64,000 nucleotides of DNA from Calliopum simillimum. Lineage: Eukaryota > Arthropoda > Insecta > Diptera > Lauxaniidae. Positions 46,491-56,184 of the stretch are shown piece after piece. The position numbers and the translations under genes are program-made. Location: positions 86,635,058-86,699,057 of the forward strand of contig OX638372.1 in the NCBI GenBank assembly GCA_951812925.1, read 5' to 3'. Positions within the stretch are counted from its first letter, which is position 1. The number at the start of each line of letters is the position of its first letter. The notes under the pieces were generated by a model, which did no database searches, was not told the DNA's origin, and saw only the letters and a program-made list of their open reading frames with translations.

Positions 46491-46984
46491 CGGATTGCCA
46501 TTTTTAAGTCTATTTTAAAATTTTTTTCAAACCTTATCGTTTTTGCCTCATAACGCCAATTTTACATATTTCGGAAATCGCTTTTTTAAGTTTTAGATGG
46601 AATAAGAAAGAACTAACTGTTAACTTTTCAAGTTTGTTTTTTCTTAAATACTTCAATTTAAGGATTAAATTTAATATTTTACTAAAGGCAGGATTCGGTA
46701 CTTTCCAGTTTTAAGTTATGAAACGCGTAAAAGGATATTAATTTTATGAATTTTATTTTTTTATAATTGAGCGTAAAGATGGGCACGGGCTCGGGATTTT
46801 TCTTCGCCCGCGGGGCTCTACTTTCCAGTGACAGGCTCCGCCTTTCTAACTAAACCACAAAAGGCCTAAGCTTAGAGGACCGTGAAGGCCCGTAAATCAC
46901 AAGCAAGCTTAGAAGCAAAAAAAAAAAAAAAAAATTCTGAAAAATAACACAGGCCTGCAAATTCGACACTTTTTTTTCCTCTCT

Positions 46985-47230
46985 AGATTTTTGAAGCCAA
47001 TTATGGTGGTTTGGGACCTCCTAATCACGAATCTGAATTTGGTTTATTTCCATCACGTCAGGATTTTGAGATATTCAAATTTTCATAACCTCAAAAATAA
47101 CGAAAAATCGTGTGTTTTTCACAGTTATTTAAAAATTTCTCGAAATTCTAAGGTGATAGAGAAATTCTGTAAACGGATTTGGATTCAGCATCAAAAAATA
47201 CATTAGAAATCACTCTCGTAATTTTAAGAG
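46985..47230 (+). repeat. Z-like repeat fragment
   Basis: Contains cgaatctgaatttgg, gtcaggattttgagatattc and, inverted, gatagagaaattctg then ggatttggattcagc, the Z-family signature in degenerate form. Confidence 0.45.
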
Positions 47231-47308
47231 GGGTACCCTTCTTCATCTGTACAGCATTTGAAAACTTATAAATTCAATCGTTTGAGCTTATGAACTTTTC
47301 AATATTAC

Positions 47309-47766
47309 GCCTAAAATACTCAACATATTTAAACCATTCTTGCACCATATATTTTTTTGGTGCTCCCCGTACGATCTAGATAGTTGCTATGCATAATATT
47401 CACCCAGATATCAAGTTTCATAATGCAGGTAAAGTAAGTAGAAATGCGGTTTATGTTTTTTATTGCTTTTTGGTATGTTTTCTTTGTATACCGAGCACAC
47501 CATACTTTCAGTCAATTACCCCCATTATCAAAACAAATCTGTCGGAATATCAGGCATATATATGGCGTTCAAATGGTTTCAATATACCTACTGGTATACG
47601 CGTGGGAGCGACTCAAATAAAATTTTCAATTATTTAGAGTTTTTTTTGTATGAGGGGTACAACACCCCCTTATCCTATCGATCCCATATTTCTTATAAAT
47701 GTTTTGGAGCACCAAAAAAACATCTGGTGCAAATATGGTTTTGATACGTTCAGTAGTACAGGCGTG
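47309..47766. mobile_element. MITE, about 458 bp, imperfect arms about 65 bp
   Basis: The left arm acgcctaaaatactcaac, aaaccattcttgcacca and tttttttggtgctcc is mirrored by ggagcaccaaaaaaac, tggtgcaaatatggttt and tactactgaac-like text (on the complement) ending aggcgt. Confidence 0.6.
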
Positions 47767-47938
47767 GTAGTCTTGTTTATACAAAAAAGGCACTTAAGTA
47801 AAACTTAAATGATGGAAAATTGTGACGTGCTGGAATTTTTACACTATTTTTCTCGTAATCAGCAAACTTAAATCTATAGAAATCGCTTTTTAAAATTCAG
47901 AGAGGAAAACCCATGCAGGACTGTGTAATGTATACGTA

Positions 47939-48796
47939 GGGTAGAACGGGGTTAAACAATAATTTTTGTGTTTGGTACTCTGTAAAAACTTTGTTTATGA
48001 TAATAATTTGAAAATTTCAACTATTCCTGGTTTGTTGAACCCTTTGTTACAAAATTCAGACGAACATTTTTTTTCAAACTCGCATAGTTTATCCGATATT
48101 TTCATTTGAATAAAAAGTGTGAAATGAAACGTCCTCTTTATAATAAAAGTGACCAACATTGTTATTATACGGGTTTTTATTTTATTAGAATTTTACAAAA
48201 CGTTACAAAAGAACAAAATTAACTTGAAAAAGTTTCTCTTGAGCTTCATTAATCGCTGGCGTCACTTTCCTCAACGAATATTACTTTTCTTGAATGACCT
48301 CTTTTAGAGCGACGAGTATATTTTTTGGCTGCCGTGTCTTGGTTTTTTGCTCGGAAAATTTCTTTAAAATCTTTTTTTCCGACCTTACCATGGTCGCCAA
48401 TGCCTGTTTCTCCTTCTGGTTATTTAACCCCACGTGCTTTTGTTTATTTTAAGGCGAATAACTTTTTAACAGATTTAAATTTTGTAAAACCAATTACAGA
48501 TTTGGATTCAGCTTCTAATTCTGCTCTTAGAAAACACTTACCTTTCTTTCTGCACTTCACTGATTTGTGAAATTTTGAACTTTTGCTGACTGAAAATATT
48601 GCGGCGAGGACGCGTAAGATCTTTCTTTCGTCAGAACTCAGGTTATAACACACGTGCGGTAGTGGAACCTTTTGCCAAAGTTGCGCTGTATCGATCACTA
48701 TCTACTGTACCAATGGTCGTTCGATTCGACTTTATTAAAAAAAAATTTGAAGCAATTGGCTGTTTAACACCGTGGTGACTTAACCCCGTTCTACCT
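47939..48796. mobile_element. Element E3: 858-bp TIR element with TA target duplication
   Basis: Inverted ends GGGTAGAACGGGGTTAA (17 bp, one mismatch at the tip) are flanked by TA (47937-47938, 48797-48798). hAT copy 1 supplies the empty site (cacttaTAtgtacatt near 7492), confirming the TA duplication. The motif GGTTAA recurs 16 bp further in at the right end as TGTTAA and again near 48038 and 48427. A minus-strand reading from about 48698 to 48250 has only two stops and ends SKRGHSRKVIFVEESDASD, with basic stretches (KVGKKDFKEIFRAK). It could be the eroded C-terminus of a transposase, but I do not recognise the family. Confidence 0.75.
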
Positions 48797-49279
48797 TATA
48801 AGTGTAGTGCTTAGAATGAAAAGAAAGTAAGTTAAGTCAAACAAAAAAACCTTATTAGATTTGACCAAAAAGCTCAAATAAGCAGACAGTGCTTAATCTT
48901 TGTTTTTTTTCCTTCGAAAAAAAAAAAAAAAAAAAAATATTTATGCGGACCTTTTCTCAAGTGCTTGTATCGTAGTTATGCCGGGCCTCTAAAATCTATT
49001 TTTCAAGCTTGCAAAAATCCCCCCCTTACCCCCCCTCTCATCAGGCCTGCTTATTGATATAGCTTTCATATGACAGTAATATTTTTAATATCCATTTAAG
49101 CGTTTCCAACTTATACCGGTTCTGATAAAACTAATTTTCACTTCGTCACTTTTTTTTGTGAAGGTTTTGAGACTTATTTGGCAGAACTCATTGACCATGA
49201 CCAAATATGTAGTTTTTTGATTGTTTTTAATAATATGTATTTAGATGCTTATATTTTGTTTGTTTTGTAACCTTAGCTG

Positions 49280-50235
49280 CAGTGATTTGATTTTGAAAAT
49301 CCACTAGAATGATTAAAAAGTAATTTTTCAACTAAAAAGCAAAGCATTAACTTAATTTTCACAAATTTTATTCAGATGCATTTGCCATTGCTTGTTTATC
49401 TTTTTTTAAGTACGATGTCAAAATCCAGTGGGAAATGGAAGGAATGTCAACGATATTGGCAAAACAACGTTGGCATATATTGTTTTTTTTTTTTGATCAA
49501 AATGTCTGCAGTCAGCGTTGCAAACTGGTTGTTTCCGCAAAATGTCAATGACATTGGAAACACTCAGCGTTGCAAACTGGTTATTTCCGGAAATGTCAAC
49601 GATATTAAAATAAAATAAAAAAACATCTCTGCAGGAAGGGGAGTTTCCATTCATAAAATATTCACTACTTTAGTGCTCCCTCTCGAGAGGGAGTATATTC
49701 TCGAGAATGGAAACTCTCTTCAGATTTACGATAAGGCCCAATTAAACTCCTCTTTCCATCTAAAATTTTAAGCAACAAGAAAGAGCAATTATCGGAAATT
49801 TTGTTGTTAGTTTGATCTTATTAAAAACATTAAAAAATTGTAGCTATTTTAGACGGCAGCGTGTTAACACGGACCTGTTCAAAAGACAACTGAAGTTACT
49901 GAACTAAAATACGACACCATCTGCATTTGATATAGGAAAATTAGCACTGCTATAAAACCTTAAAAAAATATTTGGTTGTAATTTTCTCCACTATGCTGCT
50001 ATTGTTTATGCCAATTTATAGTCAAATCGGATTCCATGAACAAATTTCTTGATCGCTTACACCATGATTCAATAACAATAGTTATGGCAAGTTGTCAAAA
50101 TAAAAAAAAATGGAACCCTGATCTTGCCTTGCTATCTGTCAAAAGACTAGAAAATTTTGACATTTTCGTAGTTTAAGAAGCAGCATTTGTGATTGCGTCA
50201 ACCAGGTAATTCAACCATGGTTTACACCTGCTGGT
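49280..50235 (+). repeat. Tandem duplication upstream of the DAPIT gene, copy 1
   Basis: Runs from tgaaaatccactagaatg through agcaaagcattaacttaat, taagtacgatgtcaaaatcc, gcgttgcaaactggtt (twice), the hairpin region gagtttccattc...gaatggaaactc, and acaccatctgcatttgat. Inside it, ttgcaaactggttatttccg with aaatgtcaacgatatt is repeated about every 60 bp. A perfect palindrome CTCCCTCTCGAGAGGGAG lies near 49677. Confidence 0.75.
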
Positions 50236-50244
50236 TCTAATTTT

Positions 50245-51270
50245 AATTCTGAAAATCCACTAAAATTATTACAAAGTCATTTTTTAATTAAAAAGCAAAG
50301 CATTAACTTAATTTTCACAAATTTTATTCAGATGCAATTGCTATTGCTTGTTTATCTTTTTTTTAAGTACGATGCCAAAATCCAGTGGGAAATGGAAGGA
50401 AATGTCAACAGTATTGGCAAAACAGCGTTACCATACTTTTTTTTATCAAAATTTCTGCAGTCAGCGTTGAAAACTGGTTGTATGCGCAAAATGTCAATGA
50501 TATTGAAAAGACTCAGCGTTGCCATATGTGTTTTTTTTGTGCAAAATGTCTACGATTTTGGAAAAACTCAGCGTTGCAAACTGGTTATTTCCGAAAATGT
50601 CAACGATATTAAAATAAAAAAAACATCCCTGCAGGAAGGGGTGTTTCCATTCATAAAATATTCACTACTTCCAGTGCTCCCTCTCGAGAATGGAAACTCC
50701 CTTCAGATTTACGATAAGGCCCAATAAAACTCCTCTTTTTATATAAAAATTAAAGCAACAAGAAAGAGCAATGATCTGGAATTTCTTGTCAATTTAATCT
50801 TATTAAAAACATTAAAACATTGTAGCTGTGTTTTTTTGACAGCGTGCTAACACGGAGTTAACGCTGTTCTTCTAAAACGAGTTAGTGTGTTATCTCCTTC
50901 TTCTTATTTTGTTTTACTTTATTCTGCTTTTCGTTTTCGCACCACTTCCCTCCGCTTGTCAAGACAATCGGTAAAAATGTGGTACCACTATGTTAAAATC
51001 CTATTAAACAGAGCTAATATTCAGTAGTATGGCAACATCAACAGTCTATTTTGTGCTTAATAATTAAACACGCAAAATTAATCTGTGCTAAATTAAGCAC
51101 TTTAGTTGTTGCTTTCCCATACTTTTCTCAGAAAGAGCTTGATCAAAAACTTAATTAAACACAGCTAATGAATAATTTCAAAACGCAACTGAAGTTAATG
51201 CATTGAATTACAACACCATCTACATTTGATAAATGCTATAAAAACCTTTTTCTTTACTGCCCCTAAGGGT
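50245..51270 (+). repeat. Tandem duplication upstream of the DAPIT gene, copy 2
   Basis: Repeats copy 1 from tgaaaatccactaaaatt through ttcagatttacgataaggcc. About 300 bp of unrelated text (50870-51170) comes next, then it resumes at caactgaagttaatg and acaccatctacatttgat. It lacks half of the ctccctctcgagagggag palindrome. Short open frames over both copies (75-131 codons) are repeat-derived. Confidence 0.7.
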
Positions 51271-51419
51271 ATGCTACACTTTAGTGAATATTTTATATTC
51301 TATTACAATCCAAATCTAAACGTCGATAAGGCAGTTACTTCGTAGATTAGCTGTCAAAAGTGACATTAGTGTTCGAATTTTGCAAATTCTTACATAACCA
51401 ACCTCGAATTTTTGACATT

Positions 51420-51512
51420 TATCAGGAAAAAATTTTCCTTCAACCAACGACGAAAGCAGTCGGTATTTATTTCTTACTTTTTTGCTGCAAATCTACAAAC
51501 TAAAACTAAAAA
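51420..51512 (+). promoter_or_regulatory. Probable 5' UTR exon of the DAPIT-like gene
   Basis: A strong donor AAAAA|GTAAGTG at 51513 and an acceptor TTTTATTAG at 51574-51582 define a likely 5' UTR intron of 70 bp, just ahead of the ATG. The transcription start is not determinable; 51420 is a guess. No TATA box at a convincing distance. Confidence 0.45.
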
Positions 51513-51584
51513 GTAAGTGAAATTCATAATTAATTACGAAAAAGAAGATAAGCTAGTTAATTCTTCCTAAAACTTTTATTAGAA

Positions 51585-51671
51585 ATGGCTGGAGACGCAG
51601 GTGTTGATGAATCAAAATTGTCGGGACTATCAAAGCATTTCAATGGCTCCACCATGCGCGGTCGTGCTAAT
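51585..51671 (+). CDS. DAPIT-like ATP synthase membrane subunit, coding exon 1
   Basis: ATG at 51585, three bases after a probable splice acceptor. It encodes 29 residues, MAGDAGVDESKLSGLSKHFN then GSTMRGRAN, and ends at a good donor (AAT|GTAAGA). The motif KHFNGSTMRGRANVAKATY, completed by the next exon, matches the DAPIT (USMG5, ATP5MK) family. That protein is a small single-pass subunit of mitochondrial F1Fo ATP synthase in the inner membrane, linked to dimer stability. The start is fixed by length: the whole protein is 52 residues, close to the 55-60 usual in the family. Assignment rests on motif recognition by eye. Confidence 0.85.
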
Positions 51672-51749
51672 GTAAGATTGCAGATTATATAAACATTAAA
51701 TTTTTTCTTATTTTTGTAAATAAAATTTCTCAATTCTAAACACTCGCAG

Positions 51750-51821
51750 GTTGCCAAAGCCACCTACGCCGTACTTGGTCTCATTATTGCATACAACGTA
51801 TTGAAGCCCAGCAAAAAGTAA
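51750..51821 (+). CDS. DAPIT-like ATP synthase membrane subunit, coding exon 2
   Basis: The acceptor CACTCGCAG precedes GTTGCC in phase 0. It encodes VAKATYAVLGLIIAYNVLKP then SKK and TAA (51819-51821). The hydrophobic run AVLGLIIAYNVL is the single membrane span and the Lys-rich end is typical of the family. The intron is 78 bp. A polyadenylation signal AATAAA lies at 52113-52118, with an earlier candidate near 51972. The minus-strand frame over this region (51708-51968) is a shadow. Confidence 0.85.
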   Translation, partial: VAKATYAVLGLIIAYNVLKPSKK

Positions 51822-52112
51822 AGTGAATAAGACGAGTTGGTGCGTCCGTCCGTCTTCAGAAAGTTGCAGTCTATAAAGGCGCATTGGGATTATGGATGGG
51901 GTGCTACTGCTGCTTGTCGTGTGATTTTCTTTATAAATTACTTTTATTTTTTGTTTAACTATTATCACTGCAAATAAATTGTGCGAAAGTGCTATTTATC
52001 GCTTTTGCCAATTGGAGATTCCATCTCCAAATGCAATACATCTACAAAATATTAACATGATTTGTTGTAAAGTGGGTAGAACAACATCTGCTACTACGTA
52101 GTTTTAAAGTCT

Positions 52113-52118
52113 AATAAA
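52113..52118 (+). terminator. Probable polyadenylation signal of the DAPIT-like gene
   Basis: AATAAA 292 bp after the stop codon. An alternative aaataaat lies at about 51971. Confidence 0.5.
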
Positions 52119-54660
52119 AAGTTGGAAAACAACACGAATGCTTAATATTATTTATTTATTTAGTCTTATGAATGGTTGGCTTAAGTCCAATTTCCTGATG
52201 AATGCGCGTTGAAAAAACATATAAGTTTTTAATTCTCTAGACCTCATAAGCAAAAATGTGTACACTTTAACTTCTGTGTCCCAAGAAGAGTGCACTTTTT
52301 TTTAAAAAATAAACACGTATTTTTTGAGCGAGTTGTGATATTTTTTTCCATTGTAAAGTAGACATGTTCCGATTAATTATGGAATAAAATATCCGGAAAA
52401 TATAAGGGGTGTCGCAATATGAGCGCACTTTTTAAATTTTGTGTTATTGTTTTCGTACAAGTGTGGCCATTTGTCGTAATATTTTATCCTCTCTCTTTTA
52501 TACGAGCTAAAATTGTATAGTACTTATGTATGTACGTAATGTTTGTCTGTGGCCAAACTTTTTCTCGAAAACGGCTGTACTGATTTCAATGAAACTTCAG
52601 ATAATGCTAGATATTAGCATGGTTTGGACTTTGCAGATACTTATGAGGGGGCGTGGCACCGCCCTCAGTTTTAAATTTAATCTGATCATATCTCTCAAAC
52701 CGTTCAAGGTATTTTGAAGAAATTTGGTTTAATACTTTGTAAAAAACGAAAAGTGGGCGGAATCGAAGGATTGCCACACCTACTTCTTAACCTTTGAAAA
52801 TTTTGATTCCATATTACTCAAAAATGACACCAACAATTTTGATCAAAATTTAAGAGATATAACTCCTAAAAATAAGGAATAATAATATCTTATCTTCAAA
52901 GGATTATAACTCGGAAAGTAAGAGTCCTATTGGAAAAATTCGAAAGGATGTTTTTATAAGGAGGAGTGTGGATATTCGTTGCCATTAATAAAAAAGAATT
53001 TCAGCTCTCTTTTAACTACGCTGTAAAACTGAACAAAGCGTTCTCTTCAACTTCAAGCTGGGTATATGAACAGTTCTGCTGATGAAGACGGATTCAGCGT
53101 CGAAAAGACTGCATATAAGAAATAAAAAGTTCATCCCATTTTTTTTTTGTGCCTGAGTGATTAACCAAAATTCTTATTTTGGTAAAAAAGTGGGCGTGGC
53201 AATTATTGTTAAGCGCCCACCTTTTGTTATGCTTAATATACTCATGACCCAGATGCGCATACCAAATTTCATCAAAATATGTTTTTCCATTAGCGAGAAA
53301 TAACGTTTAATCTGATTTACTTGTATGGGAGGTTCCGCGTGCACCTATGACATTTTGTTCACTTTCAGCTCGTAGGTGCATTATAGCAAGCAGTCAAATT
53401 CAGAAATATTGCTTTGGTAGTTTTCTTTTTATTTCATACGTTTCCGATACCCATTAAATATGTAAGTACCTAATCTCATCTATATCTGCCAGTCTTTTTT
53501 TATATCGCTGTATTGGACATTTTTCCAGCGGATGTTATTTGTCCCAGAGCCAGAATTTTTTAATATTCCCGGCGGAGCCAAGGGTATTACAAATTATGTA
53601 GAGTTTGTCCTTCAACCTCACCTGATACCATCTCTTCGAAAACAAAAAATCATGCAAATCGGACACCAAATTTCATCAAAATACCTTGTACCATTTGCGA
53701 GAAATAACATTTAAATTGTTTTATTTGTATGGACGGTTCTAGGCCCAACGGCGATATTTCACCTACTTTCAGGTTGTAGGTGCATTATAGCAAGCAGACT
53801 CTCTACAGTCAAATTCAGAAAGATTGCTTTGGTAGTTTTCTTTCTGTAGCGAGTTTTATTTTTGTAGGCGGTGCCACGTCCTTCAACGAGTTTTTCCAAA
53901 ATAACGGCATGTGACAAATAAATGCTTGTTTTTACGGGCAACATTTCCTAAATTTTCATCAAAATTGTTGGAGTCGTTTTCAAGTAATATTGAATCAAAA
54001 TTTTCAATGGCTAAAAAGGGTGCGTGGCACTTCACGGCGTGCCTTAACCCTTTTTAAATCGAAGGTCGTAGCACATTGAATTTTTTTCCAGATTTTTTAT
54101 GGGAAAATGGCCCAACTAGAAAAGGGGTTATCTCAAAATTTAGTCGAGGAATCACGAGCGAAAATTTTTTATGCTTTTTATACGAGCTAAATAAATCTTA
54201 AAATTTTATTTCCCAAATTTACGAATTGTGCACTCTGTGGATTATAACTTACAAGTTTTATGGAGTTGCAACGGCTCGATCATTTAAGTGTGTAATATAA
54301 GATTCTATCAAGGTTCTGTGCAATTATCAGCCACCCCGTATTTTCGACTACGGTGAGTTTTTTCTCAGCAACTTTCTGTATTCTTGCAACGCTCCAGTTT
54401 TGTAAAACTCATAATAGCCAACTGTTTGATGTAGCGCAATAAAATTCGATATCTGAGATAGTATTGGTAGCATCTATATATTTATAAAAAATTAGCATGG
54501 CCGAGTCAAGGACACGCCCACTTCTCCTATAGTTCAATTTTAAAAATCACTATTACTTCGTGAATATTTGTAATACAACAATACTATTTGATATCAAAAA
54601 TACAATTGGTACCAGCTAGCTGCTCGTCGAGAATGAGCGCAATTTTCGGAAATATTTCAA
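52119..54660. other. Degenerate repeat region with GTGGGCGTGGC-type phrases
   Basis: No gene. Phrases such as gggggcgtggcaccgcc (near 52650), aagtgggcggaatcg, gtgggcgtggcaatt (53191), and two copies of a segment with caaatttcatcaaaatat then ccattagcgagaaataac, ccatttgcgagaaataac and gtaggtgcattatagcaagc (53264-53400 and 53660-53800) show old dispersed repeats. They resemble the DINE-like family in vocabulary only. Confidence 0.45.
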
Positions 54661-54717
54661 CAAGTATATTTGACATCTGAGAAATAATTGCACTGTTGAA
54701 CGAATTTCAGGTTTTTG

Positions 54718-54889
54718 TTTTTATCTGAGTTCAGACCATAAAATTATTATTCCTTGCTACTGACATAATAGAACTGCATTTACAAAATTTTTCCATCACG
54801 TCTCAATTTTCAGATAAATTGACAATTCCAAAATCACGACTTACATCTGCACGAAAATAAATTAAAAAATTTTTGTCCGTCAGAATTTC
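54718..54889 (-). repeat. Left arm of inverted repeat X
   Basis: About 170 bp that recurs inverted at 60974-61150 with few changes (for example gtaagtcgtgattttg, tgaaaattgagacgtgatgg, aattattattccttgc). The nest between the arms was therefore inserted into, or assembled within, a foldback. Confidence 0.7.
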
Positions 54890-54893
54890 AAAA

Positions 54894-55297
54894 AAAAAAT
54901 GTCAAACGATTCAGAAAATAGCAATAATTTCTAATCTGAAAAAAATTTTGAAATCGGTCCGGCACATTTTTGTGTATGCCCGATTAATTGAGAAAATTTA
55001 CTGAAAAAAACCAAAAACCAACCATCTTTAATTACATAAATCTTGCCTAAATCAATACAAAATTAAAAAAAAAAACTCTTCAAGAGCTTGTGGGTCATTA
55101 TTTTAACTTCATTTTGATACCAAAAACTTAAGGATTGGACCATGAATAACCAACTTATTTCCTTTTGAACAAAAAATTTGGTTTTTTCAGTACATTTTCT
55201 CAATTAAACGGGCATACACAAAAATGTGCCGGACCGATTTCAAAATTTTTTTCAGATTTGAAATTATTGCTATTTTTTGTATCGTTTGACATTTTTT
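54894..55297. mobile_element. MITE, about 400 bp, arms about 105 bp
   Basis: The left arm tgtcaaacgattcagaaaat continues ttgaaatcggtccggcacat and tttgtgtatgcccg. The right arm is its complement ending atcgtttgacatttttt. It abuts DINE-like copy 8. Confidence 0.8.
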
Positions 55298-55900
55298 ATA
55301 CCCTACACATAGGGTATATTCACTTTGTCCTTCCGTTTGTAATGCAAAGAAGGAGGCGTGGCAGATATAGAAAAGTATATATATTCTTGATCAGCGTCAC
55401 CTCCTGAGTCGATATAGCCATGTCCGTCTGTCTGGCTGGGTGGCTGGCTGCGTGTTGAAATACACTTTGTGGGAAAACTGAGCAAGATAATTCAATGAAA
55501 TTTGGTACACTGCCTCCGTCGTCAAAGTTAGCTCGGGGGATTGAAAATGAGCAAAATCGATCAACGGACACGCTTACCGCCCATACAAAAAATAAATTCC
55601 AAATGCAATTTTAGGAGTATTTTTCACGACAATGCAACCAAAATACACATAAATACTACGAATTGTAAGCACAAGCTTGGAGAAAAAACTGAGAAAACTC
55701 GGACAAGAGGGCGTGGCACCTCCCATATAAGCAAAAGCTTCAAAACGCTCTGCCGTAAAAATATATAAGGCCGCAACTTAAGTTACGGCCTTTTTAACTT
55801 TATTTCCCCATCGCATTAAGCAATTTTTTATCTATATTTTAGTCCAATCGTCAATTTTTTACGTTTTCCACTTGCAAATTGCAAATAAAGATATGTAAAC

Positions 55901-56108
55901 TGTTGAAAAAATGTAGTAAATGACAATGCAACTCTGTATTCATTTTTCTTTTACTTTACAAAATGTCATTTATGTATAAGTAAATCAGTTCGTTTCTTTC
56001 ATTCGCTTTATACACACGTCTTTAATTTTAAATAAAGAAGAATTTAATTTAAAATTTAACCGACATATTTTTTTCTTTAAAATTTGTTTTCCAAAAAGAT
56101 TTTGAACA
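55901..56108 (+). repeat. 5' LTR of the copia element
   Basis: TGTTGAAAAA...TTTTGAACA, 208 bp, with the usual TG...CA ends. Contains AATAAAG near 56030, a possible polyadenylation signal. No clear TATA box. Confidence 0.95.
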
Positions 56109-56122
56109 GGTTATGGGCCCAG
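56109..56122 (+). other. Primer-binding site matching the interior of initiator tRNA-Met
   Basis: GGTTATGGGCCCAG directly follows the LTR. It is the exact complement of CTGGGCCCATAACC, the anticodon stem-loop region of fly initiator tRNA-Met, not of its 3' end. Drosophila copia is known to prime from a 5' half-tRNA in this way. Confidence 0.85.
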
Positions 56123-56184
56123 GTACGAGGTTCACAAAATTTTAAGAATAATTTGTCGGTAGATTAAAGAAACGTGCGGTCACC

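Larger units (their letters stand above)
45376..49049. mobile_element. hAT-type element, copy 2, expanded to 3674 bp by nested insertions
   Basis: Same family as the element at 7180-8083, in inverted orientation. It starts CAGGGGCGTGGAGAGAAAAT and ends ATCAGGCCTG, with a perfect 8-bp target duplication CTTATTGA (45368-45375, 49050-49057). Family sequence can be followed at 45376-45580, about 46530-46930, about 48800-48910 and 48940-49049. The gaps are occupied by a foldback (about 45620-46490), a Z-like fragment, a MITE (47309-47766) and element E3. Without these it would be about 0.9 kb, like copy 1. Confidence 0.85.
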
